Below are positions 1 to 5,497 of a DNA stretch of 6,013 nt, one piece after another. Numbering within the stretch: position 1 is the stretch's first letter; each line of letters starts with the position of its first letter. The stretch is taken from assembly GCA_016192885.1 (NCBI GenBank), contig JACPTH010000055.1, positions 2,980 to 8,992 of the forward strand, written 5' to 3'. This DNA comes from a bacterium. GTDB taxonomy: Bacteria; Muiribacteriota; Ozemobacteria; Ozemobacterales; Ozemobacteraceae. The notes under the pieces were generated by a model, which saw only the letters and a program-made list of their open reading frames with translations, did not search any database and was not told the origin of the DNA. A program made the position numbers and the translations under genes.

Positions 1-568
1 ATCCATGTTGTCCCTCTCGGAAACCTAAAACCACTTGGTTGCTGACCCTTCGAATTGGAATAGCAAAATTTCGAAGCCGATTCAAAGCTTCAATATCCGT
101 TTCAGTGACGTGCGATGAAAGGAACGCCCCGGTGCGTTCAATGATTCCCATCAGTAACAACTCCGCATCATCCTCGCTTATTTTTTCCCCTCTCTTAAAG
201 AGTTGTAGTGTGAAATGAGCGGTTAAGCTTTGAGAATAGGCCATGGGTTCCTGAACCTGAAAAGGTAAACTTGCGGATTGCCTCGAATGAGAGATTATCT
301 CGCCGTCGAAGCGGGTAAGGATCTCTGTTAATTCAGGATTATGAGGCAACCTTGTGATCTCCAGCAAATGGACGATTTTCACGAGATTCCAATCGATCGC
401 TCGTACATGTATCGATGAAAACCACGGACTTCTTCGAGCCATGTCCCAGGCATTCTGCGCCAAACGCTTGGGGTGAACCAATCTTGCCCCGGGAACCAGC
501 AAGGTCATGCACCTTGCCGAGGAAAGAAGATCAAGGTCGGCTCCATCCGGCAAGGCAATTAAAATCAC
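1..568 (-). CDS. Degenerate DHH-family phosphoesterase-like protein, N-terminal part (runs off the left edge)
   Basis: Open for 189 codons from GTG 568 to the window edge, so the C-terminus is missing. An in-frame TAG lies three codons upstream (577-575), which makes GTG 568 the best start; the first strand then aligns with the usual start of DHH proteins. Visible landmarks are a motif-I-like A-D-L-D-L-L-S-S (10-17), a motif-II-like L-L-E-I-T-R (68-73), I-I-S-H-S-R where the DHH triad should be (91-96), and M-G-I-I-E-R-T-G-A-F (140-149), matching the family's GIxxDTGxF. The layout most resembles the DHH domain fused to CBS and nucleotidyltransferase domains in A-adding tRNA enzymes, but that part would lie outside the window. 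Only the motif I aspartates 11 and 13 remain; the motif I His is Pro7, motif II Asp is Glu70, DHH is His-Ser-Arg, and the motif IV Asp is Arg145. Catalysis is therefore unlikely. It begins 30 nt after the HD-GYP gene and is probably cotranscribed. The family call is from motif alignment by eye. Confidence 0.72.
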   Translation of the reverse strand, partial: MILIALPDGADLDLLSSARCMTLLVPGARLVHPKRLAQNAWDMARRSPWFSSIHVRAIDWNLVKIVHLLEITRLPHNPELTEILTRFDGEIISHSRQSASLPFQVQEPMAYSQSLTAHFTLQLFKRGEKISEDDAELLLMGIIERTGAFLSSHVTETDIEALNRLRNFAIPIRRVSNQVVLGFREGQHG

Positions 569-578
569 TATCCCCTAG

Positions 579-583
579 CCCCT
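579..583 (-). promoter_or_regulatory. Ribosome binding site for the DHH-like gene
   Basis: AGGGG on the minus strand, 10 nt before GTG 568. A second AGGGG at 572-576 is only 3 nt from the GTG and is probably too close. The pair forms a short tandem repeat (TAGGGGC, TAGGGGA). The spacing supports the GTG over later ATG codons such as codon 21, which would cut off the first conserved motif. Confidence 0.5.
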
Positions 584-598
584 AATCTCTCTAGTAAA

Positions 599-2815
599 TC
601 AGCCATCTTTCTTGGTTTCAAGATTTTCGCGCTTGAGAATTTCCAAAAAAACGCTTACCAAATTTGGATCTAACTGGCTTCCAGCCACTTTCCGCATTTC
701 CAAAAGAACCTTATCAAGAGGAATGGCTTTTCGATAAGGACGATCGGCAATCATTGATTCAAATGTGTCCGCAATCGCCAAAACTCTGGCTCCAAGGGGA
801 ATCTCATCGCCTTTTAAACCTAGCGGATAGCCGGTTCCGTCAAATTTTTCGTGATGATGTAGAGTAAGCGGAACGATGTTTTTCAGGAAATCGACTTGCT
901 CCATAATGAAAGCTCCGTATTTGGGATGCTCTTTAATTTTCTCAAGCTCCTCCGCGGTCAACTTTTCGGTTTTGGAAAGAATCATTTCATTCACTCCAAT
1001 TTTACCTATATCATGCAGTAAACCGGCATATTTTATCGTTTCAATTTCCTCTTCAGCCAACCCCAATTCCTTTGCGATTTTTATCGCATACTCCATGACC
1101 TGCTTGCTATGGCCATGCGTGTAGGCGTCCTTGGTTTCAATCGCAGCCGCTAGCGCCATTACCATCGAAAGATACTGTTCCTTCAATTTCGCGTAAATTC
1201 GGGCGTTCTCTATCGCGATGCTCGCCTGCATAGCAAACGTGGAAAGTAAATCAATCTCCTTCTGAGTGAAATCACGGGGTTTACTTGTGTAAACAGTAAT
1301 AACTCCAATCGGTTTGTTTCTTTGAAGAATGGGAACCGCAAGCAAACCCGCCAATCTTTCACGTTTAACCAGCTTTAAATGCTTTGTTCTCGGGTCTTTT
1401 TTTACGTCCAGGACTGAGATGGGCCGTTTTTGAGCGATGACGTTTCCGAGAATTCCTTCCCCGACTTTTAACGGAGTTGAAGAAAGAAATGACTTTGACA
1501 AACCTTGGGATGCGCGCACCTGAAGATAGAGCCCCGTAGGATCTAATAGACGCAGTTCGCATCGAAGCGCATGCATCATCTCCATAGAGAAACTCACGAT
1601 AGAATTGAGAACTTCATCAATCACCAACGTTGAAGTTAAAGACTGGGAAATCTCAAACAAAACGGAAAGTTCGTCAAGGCGACGTTCAAGATAGAGGCGT
1701 ATTTTAACGTTCTCAAACGCGGTCGCAAGCAAACTGGAAAGAGTGCTTAAAGAACGAAGATGCTCCCGGTTAAAAGCGCCGTCTTTCACCGCCGACAAGT
1801 TTACGAGCCCGATATTTTGCCCGTGAACCACTAATGGAACGGTTAAAAAGGATTTTATTCTTCTGCGAAAGGAAGCTTTAACAAGCGGGCCGTCGCGATT
1901 TGGAAGGAAAATTTGTTGGGAGCGCACCTTCTTTGGCGGCTTACCAAGGATTTTTTCCCCGATTTCGCGAATATGTTCCGTCAGATTTTCAAGGTGGTTA
2001 GGCGACAAAGGTTGGTTGGAAATGAAATAGCGAGTTTCTTCATCCTCGTTAAACAACGATACGACTCCCAAATCGTGGGGAATAATCTGCGCTAAATATT
2101 CAAAGGAAAGACCTATCAAGCCCTCCAGGGTCTGAACCATCGAAAATCGTTTCGTCAGAGAATTTAGCTTTTCCATTTCGCCGATTCGGCCCTCTCGTTC
2201 TTTTAAAAGCTTGCGATGTTCGACAGCCATGGCCGCTAAGTTCGCGTAAACGGTAGCTTCTTCTAAATCATTTACGGAAAATGCGGCCCCGCTGGTAATA
2301 TTTGCCACGATCAAAAGGCCCAAAGTTTGGGTGGCGGTCAATAGAGGCAAAATAATGGCGGCGGTAAATGGAACATCAATGAACGATTGGTCAAGCAGTT
2401 CACGAGTAAACAAAAGCCGTTCACGACTTACGAAGGCATTTCTAGCTAAAAGGGCTTCTCCGCGAAGAGGAACGGGCGGTTCTTCCTCTCCCGATTCGTG
2501 ACAGGGAGCAAACCCAAACTCAATAGTTGAAGTCATGGTCGTTCGCCGATCGGGACACCGAATGTGAGAAGGGCGCTTTCTAGAACGTCCAGAATAAGAT
2601 TTTAAAACCAATTCAAATGTTTCCGAATCTAGTAGCAGGAAATATGCCTCATCGGCAAACAGGGCGTGCCGAACCGATGCGCATATTTTTTGAAGAAGGT
2701 CTTCAAGCTCAATTTGAGAAGAAAGCGCCATCGAAACATCCGAAAGTTTCGAAAGCCGATCGAAAGACCTCTTTGTATGAATACTTACATCTGAATTTTC
2801 ATCGGAAGACCGCAT
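599..2815 (-). CDS. GAF-GAF-GAF-HD-GYP cyclic-di-GMP phosphodiesterase
   Basis: A 738-residue cytosolic protein expected to hydrolyse cyclic-di-GMP to GMP or pGpG under control of its sensor domains. Three GAF domains lie at about 25-200, 225-370 and 390-537; the third is the most canonical (V-G-E-G-I-L-G-N-V-I). GAF1 carries an Arg-rich insert at about 75-130. Short helices link the domains, and a helix at about 538-560 leads into the HD-GYP domain (to about 730). HD-GYP landmarks are L-L-H-D-I-G-K (His601, Asp602), E-H-P (His630), H-H-H-E-K-F-D-G-T-G-Y-P (653-664), A-D-T-F (Asp683), D-R-P-Y-R and G-S-Q-L-D-P (712-717), so the metal site looks complete. The start is ATG 2815, five bases after the upstream stop; the frame also stays open to a TTG at 2860, which has no ribosome site and would overlap the cyclase gene by 40 bases. 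AGG lies 4 nt before the ATG and overlaps the upstream stop, suggesting coupled translation. What the GAF domains bind is unknown. Confidence 0.93.
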   Translation of the reverse strand: MRSSDENSDVSIHTKRSFDRLSKLSDVSMALSSQIELEDLLQKICASVRHALFADEAYFLLLDSETFELVLKSYSGRSRKRPSHIRCPDRRTTMTSTIEFGFAPCHESGEEEPPVPLRGEALLARNAFVSRERLLFTRELLDQSFIDVPFTAAIILPLLTATQTLGLLIVANITSGAAFSVNDLEEATVYANLAAMAVEHRKLLKEREGRIGEMEKLNSLTKRFSMVQTLEGLIGLSFEYLAQIIPHDLGVVSLFNEDEETRYFISNQPLSPNHLENLTEHIREIGEKILGKPPKKVRSQQIFLPNRDGPLVKASFRRRIKSFLTVPLVVHGQNIGLVNLSAVKDGAFNREHLRSLSTLSSLLATAFENVKIRLYLERRLDELSVLFEISQSLTSTLVIDEVLNSIVSFSMEMMHALRCELRLLDPTGLYLQVRASQGLSKSFLSSTPLKVGEGILGNVIAQKRPISVLDVKKDPRTKHLKLVKRERLAGLLAVPILQRNKPIGVITVYTSKPRDFTQKEIDLLSTFAMQASIAIENARIYAKLKEQYLSMVMALAAAIETKDAYTHGHSKQVMEYAIKIAKELGLAEEEIETIKYAGLLHDIGKIGVNEMILSKTEKLTAEELEKIKEHPKYGAFIMEQVDFLKNIVPLTLHHHEKFDGTGYPLGLKGDEIPLGARVLAIADTFESMIADRPYRKAIPLDKVLLEMRKVAGSQLDPNLVSVFLEILKRENLETKKDG

Positions 2816-2820
2816 AAAAC

Positions 2821-4914
2821 CTAATGAACACCGTCCTTTGCTTCCCCTTGAAAAATACAAACTTGATTTCGGCCCCCGTTTTTAGCCATGTAAAGCGCGG
2901 TGTCGGCGGCTTCGATGAGGTCGGAGGGCTTATCACAGGAAGAATTTAAAGTACATGCAACGCCGATTGATATCGTCACGGAAAGTTGTTTATCCACACC
3001 CCCTACCGGTTCCTTTTCAATCGTTTCACGAATACGTTCGGCGAAGTTTCTCGCGCCAAATAAGGGGGTTTCAGGTAAAACGACAACGAATTCCTCCCCG
3101 CCATAACGAGCTACGATATCGATCTTTTCACGAACGGCCCCCCGAAAAACGCGTCCGACGTGTACCAATACCCTGTCACCAACCAAATGTCCGAAAGAAT
3201 CATTAAACCTTTTGAAATGATCAATGTCAAGGATCATTAGAGAAAGGGGTTTTTGATAACGACGCGAACGAATGAATTCTTGCCTCAAAACTTCTTGAAA
3301 GTATCTATGGTTAAACAAACCCGTAAGAGGGTCGGTAAAAGCCAACTTCTCGGTTTGGCGGTGAAGAATGGCATTTTTCAAACTCGTGATAAATATTCCG
3401 GTAAACTGGGTAATTATTTCAAGATCTCCGGCGGTGTACGGGCGGTTTTCCGCGGTAGAAAGGTGAATCAAGCCCATAACATGATCGATTAAAATAATCG
3501 GAAGATGTAAAGTATGCTTGTAGTTTTTGATAATTCGATCGTGGGGTTTATGGGGTTCAAATATTTCAAATTGAATTTTCTCCGTTTCGGATAAAGGAGG
3601 ATTGGCTGGATAATCTCTAAATATCTTTGGAATTTCACCCTCCAGGCGTTTCAGATACTTAATGCCTAACGGCGCGGTCGGTTGAATTACCGCCTGATAA
3701 TAACCTTCCAAATCATTAAAAAGGAGAATAGAAATCGTTGAAAAACGAATGAGCTTTCCAAACTGCTCGAACGCTTTCTTTAGGACGATCCTTGGATTCA
3801 GGGTTGAAGCCAATTCTTTGCTTATTTCAAGATAGATATTGCTCTTATAGGCATTATCTAAAAGAAGTTTTTGATCCTTACGAATCAACTCCATCATGCC
3901 TTCACGCTCCACGGCAACCCCCAATTGCTTGGAAATAATCCTCAATAGGCGATAATACCTTTTGGCAACCTCCCGATCAACTAAAAGATCGTGTCTGCTA
4001 CTCACAATCAAGAAGTGGTTTCTTGCGGGCTTTTCCCCGGAAAGCGGCAAGCAAAAAAGTTCCATGGGCTTATTTTCATCCAAGTAGGGAAGAGTAGTCG
4101 GAGTAATATCATCATTGTTATCTGTTGGGTAGGAATCGCGAACGAGAAGATCGGTTTTCAATTGCTCTAATACTTGGGAAGAAATTTTTTCCAGGTCGGT
4201 TTTCTTCAAATTCAATGAAGCAAGAATTTCAAATGGAGGCTGCAAGTCGGTTTTGTTCTCTTCAATAAATTTAATGACGGCGGATCGTTCCATCGACATG
4301 TTTTTCGACAAATGCCTGAGGAACCCCCGCAAAGTTTGTTTGTAATCAGACCCTGCATGAAGAATCTTTGTAAGAAAGTACAAACTTTCCAGTTCGTCGG
4401 TCCGTTTACTTAATTCATCTAGAAGGCGACCTTTCTCGACAATTCCGGCAACCTGACTTTTAATTGTCTCCAAAATTTTTAGCTCTTCCAAAGAAAATCC
4501 GGGTTTGTCCTTATCGCGATTTAAATTGAGAACTCCGATTTTTTTACGCGAGATTTTTAGCAAAACCGATAGAAAGGAACCGCCTCCTTTGGCGTTTCTT
4601 AATTTATATTCTGGAGGAGCCGATCTAGAATCTTCCACTCGGATAGGTTTTCCGGTTTGAAAAACCAAACCCGCAATTCCTTCATTCAAATGGAAAATTT
4701 TTTTTTGCGGCATGTATGGATGATGAATTGATCGAAAAAGTTTAAGGCGATGTTCGAATGGATCATAAATCATTAGGGAACCGGAATCCGCGGAAAGGAA
4801 TTCAAGAATCTCGGTCAATAAGTATGCAAGAAGTTCTTCTAAATCGGTGGTAGAAGACGTTCTCATTGAAAGACGAGAATGAAAAGCCTGAAATTTTTGC
4901 AAATTGTAAATCAT
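2821..4914 (-). CDS. GAF-GAF-GAF-GGDEF diguanylate cyclase
   Basis: A 697-residue soluble protein expected to make cyclic-di-GMP from two GTP. GAF domains lie at about 20-165, 175-340 and 360-518. The second is divergent, with an acidic, Thr/Asn-rich insert at about 262-283. A helix (to about 525) leads into the GGDEF domain (about 527-690), which starts with the usual T-D-P-L-T-G-L. Active-site residues are present: Asp563 and Asp565 in L-D-I-D-H-F-K, Asn571, Asp580, and G-G-E-E-F at 605-609. The inhibitory site four residues before R-Y-G-G-E-E-F reads E-K-I-D (596-599) instead of R-x-x-D, so normal product inhibition may be absent. The start is ATG 4914 with GGTGA 4 nt upstream; the TTG directly before it (4917) sits too close to that site. 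The gene ends 5 bases before the HD-GYP start and is the first gene of the apparent operon, after a 574-base gap. There is no REC domain or membrane anchor, so activation probably comes from GAF ligands or partner proteins. Confidence 0.94.
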   Translation of the reverse strand: MIYNLQKFQAFHSRLSMRTSSTTDLEELLAYLLTEILEFLSADSGSLMIYDPFEHRLKLFRSIHHPYMPQKKIFHLNEGIAGLVFQTGKPIRVEDSRSAPPEYKLRNAKGGGSFLSVLLKISRKKIGVLNLNRDKDKPGFSLEELKILETIKSQVAGIVEKGRLLDELSKRTDELESLYFLTKILHAGSDYKQTLRGFLRHLSKNMSMERSAVIKFIEENKTDLQPPFEILASLNLKKTDLEKISSQVLEQLKTDLLVRDSYPTDNNDDITPTTLPYLDENKPMELFCLPLSGEKPARNHFLIVSSRHDLLVDREVAKRYYRLLRIISKQLGVAVEREGMMELIRKDQKLLLDNAYKSNIYLEISKELASTLNPRIVLKKAFEQFGKLIRFSTISILLFNDLEGYYQAVIQPTAPLGIKYLKRLEGEIPKIFRDYPANPPLSETEKIQFEIFEPHKPHDRIIKNYKHTLHLPIILIDHVMGLIHLSTAENRPYTAGDLEIITQFTGIFITSLKNAILHRQTEKLAFTDPLTGLFNHRYFQEVLRQEFIRSRRYQKPLSLMILDIDHFKRFNDSFGHLVGDRVLVHVGRVFRGAVREKIDIVARYGGEEFVVVLPETPLFGARNFAERIRETIEKEPVGGVDKQLSVTISIGVACTLNSSCDKPSDLIEAADTALYMAKNGGRNQVCIFQGEAKDGVH

Positions 4915-4973
4915 CAAATCACCATTTGTTAATTTTTTGAGATAACTCTGAATTTCTGAAGGATTTGGTTTGC

Positions 4974-4985
4974 GATTCGAGAATC
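4974..4985. repeat. Perfect inverted repeat GATTC-GA-GAATC
   Basis: Five-base arms around a 2-base centre, 60 to 71 bases upstream of the cyclase ATG. The right arm is part of a second perfect inverted repeat, GAATCA (4981-4986) with TGATTC (5007-5012), so the GATTC/GAATC unit occurs three times in about 40 bases. The two-base centre suits a dimeric protein-binding site better than an RNA hairpin. No known operator is recognised. Confidence 0.35.
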
Positions 4986-4989
4986 ATCA

Positions 4990-5023
4990 CTTTGCCTTTT
5001 TATCTTTGATTCTTAGCCTTTTT
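4990..5023 (-). promoter_or_regulatory. Direct repeat of AAAAAGGC(A/T)AAG upstream of the cyclase gene
   Basis: On the minus strand AAAAAGGCTAAG (5023-5012) is followed by AAAAAGGCAAAG (5001-4990): 12 bases with one mismatch. The start-to-start distance is 22 bases, about two turns of DNA, so both copies would face the same side of the helix, as is common for activator or response-regulator sites. The repeats lie about 75 to 110 bases upstream of the cyclase ATG. No regulator can be named. Confidence 0.35.
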
Positions 5024-5119
5024 TGAACATGCCGTGGGGAAGAGTCAATATCGCGTTCGCACTGGTGAAAAGCATTCCGCCTCTACAGGTGAGATGCGCA
5101 CGAATTTAATGTAATGGTA

Positions 5120-5133
5120 TCACACCAATGTGA
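5120..5133. repeat. Perfect inverted repeat TCACA-CCAA-TGTGA
   Basis: Five-base arms with a 4-base centre, just upstream of the plus-strand promoter candidate at 5151. The half-sites are the same words as in CRP/FNR-type operators (TGTGA and TCACA) but in the opposite order and with shorter spacing, so this is not a normal CRP site. It may be an operator for another dimeric regulator, or chance. Confidence 0.25.
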
Positions 5134-5150
5134 ATCCATCCACCCGGTTC

Positions 5151-5178
5151 TTGACAGCGCAGGAATTACAAGAATAAT
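5151..5178 (+). promoter_or_regulatory. Sigma-70-like promoter pointing right
   Basis: A perfect -35 box TTGACA (5151-5156), a 16-base spacer, and AATAAT (5173-5178), which matches five of six bases of TATAAT. Transcription would start near 5185 and run against every gene in the window, toward the antisense strand of the TPR gene. No protein-coding frame follows, so the product, if any, would be a small or antisense RNA. Confidence 0.35.
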
Positions 5179-5238
5179 GAAATCCCAGCTCAAATCCTAA
5201 CTGACAGCTCAATTCGATCCCATGACTCCTTGCTCGAA

Positions 5239-5267
5239 GCGTTTCACGCCGAGCGCGGGGAAAACGC
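5239..5267. repeat. Hairpin-forming inverted repeat GCGTTT / AAACGC
   Basis: Perfect 6-base arms (5239-5244 and 5262-5267) around a 17-base GC-rich loop. An overlapping alternative stem GCTCG / CGAGC (5232-5236 with 5250-5254) uses part of the same sequence, so two mutually exclusive folds are possible. No T-run follows on either strand, so this is not a terminator by itself. It lies within the region that the plus-strand promoter at 5151 would transcribe. Confidence 0.3.
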
Positions 5268-5281
5268 ACTAAAAGTTGCAA

Positions 5282-5315
5282 AGCCTTTTCTAACCTTGGT
5301 AATGTGGTTGAGGCT
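5282..5315. repeat. Bulged hairpin AGCCT-AACC / GGTT-AGGCT
   Basis: An outer stem AGCCT (5282-5286) with AGGCT (5311-5315) and an inner stem AACC (5292-5295) with GGTT (5306-5309), separated by an uneven internal loop. It sits about 100 bases after the plus-strand promoter candidate and just before an AT-rich block. It could be part of a structured RNA or a remnant of a repeat element. Confidence 0.25.
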
Positions 5316-5339
5316 AATTAACTGAGAGAATTAAGAACG

Positions 5340-5393
5340 AAAAAAAATTAAAATCAAAGATCTTATTGTTTTTTAAATTTTGCGTTTTAATTT
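5340..5393 (-). terminator. Possible AT-rich terminator after the TPR gene
   Basis: On the minus strand a 9-base arm AAATTAAAA (5393-5385) pairs perfectly with TTTTAATTT (5353-5345), ending in a run of eight T (5347-5340). The stem contains no G or C and the loop is 31 bases, so it would be weak. It lies about 100 bases after the TPR stop and is the only T-run with a stem in the gap. The same AT-rich block could instead be a promoter-associated element. Confidence 0.22.
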
Positions 5394-5416
5394 AGATTTA
5401 ATAATTCAAAGTTGAA

Positions 5417-5448
5417 GCAATCGCTTAGAAGAATTTTAGTGCAATTGC
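5417..5448 (-). repeat. Hairpin GCAATTGC / GCGATTGC downstream of the TPR gene
   Basis: On the minus strand GCAATTGC (5448-5441) and GCGATTGC (5424-5417) can form an 8-pair stem with one G-U pair and a 16-base loop. On the plus strand the same position is an A-C mismatch, so the fold favours minus-strand RNA. No T-run follows directly. A small palindrome TTCAA-AG-TTGAA (5405-5416) lies next to it. It could protect the 3' end of the TPR message or be part of a mobile repeat. Confidence 0.3.
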
Positions 5449-5466
5449 CCTGTCCCCGAGAATTCC
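5448..5466. repeat. CCCTGTCCCCGAGAATTCC motif, possibly a mobile-repeat remnant
   Basis: The core CTGTCCCC (GGGGACAG on the minus strand) resembles a word that recurs beside REP-associated tyrosine transposase genes in many Deltaproteobacteria-like genomes; that resemblance is from memory. It adjoins the 5417-5448 hairpin, and a motif beside a hairpin is the arrangement such repeats have. Only one copy and no transposase are visible in the window. Confidence 0.22.
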
Positions 5467-5474
5467 TGTTGACC

Positions 5475-5497
5475 GCGGGTGAGTTTATCTATCCCGC
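5475..5497. repeat. Inverted repeat GCGGG / CCCGC spanning the TPR stop codon
   Basis: Perfect 5-base arms (5475-5479 and 5493-5497) with a 13-base loop that contains the TAG stop (5491-5489) of the TPR gene. No T-run follows, so an intrinsic terminator is unlikely. It may simply reflect GC-rich coding sequence around the stop, or may form a 3'-end structure on the message. Confidence 0.25.

Larger units (their letters stand above)
4915..5488. other. Gap between genes with dense short repeats; no convincing gene
   Basis: Both strands were read; all open frames are short and lack ribosome sites. The gap should hold the end of the TPR transcript and the promoter of the cyclase operon, although no clear minus-strand sigma-70 promoter stands out. 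Composition is uneven: about 5040-5280 is mixed, about 5335-5410 is nearly pure A/T, and 5440-5480 is GC-rich again. This patchwork, with several hairpins, could be decayed mobile DNA, a small RNA locus, or a complex regulatory region. Confidence 0.7.

Noticed and set aside
722..770. HD-GYP protein inactive because the usual D-A after A-D-x-F reads E-S.
   Set aside because: The metal-binding Asp683 and all His ligands are present; the E-S change is at a second-shell position and does not by itself imply loss of activity.
2285..2375. Possible transmembrane helix in the HD-GYP protein (hydrophobic stretch around residues 148-175).
   Set aside because: It matches the alternating beta-strand core at the end of a GAF domain and contains polar breaks; no signal or second helix accompanies it.
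4915..5020. Cyclic-di-GMP (GEMM) riboswitch upstream of the cyclase gene, suggested by GGCAAAG and GCAAACC on the minus strand.
   Set aside because: The words are in the wrong order relative to the GEMM-I consensus and the receptor helix and conserved CCGGUAGG-type second stem are absent.
5205..5225. TTCGATCC resembling a tRNA T-loop.
   Set aside because: The flanking bases do not form a T-stem and no anticodon arm or acceptor stem can be drawn.
5177..5272. Tiny plus-strand frames at ATG 5177 (7 codons) and ATG 5222 (16 codons).
   Set aside because: No ribosome sites, no recognisable sequence, and the first starts inside the proposed -10 box.
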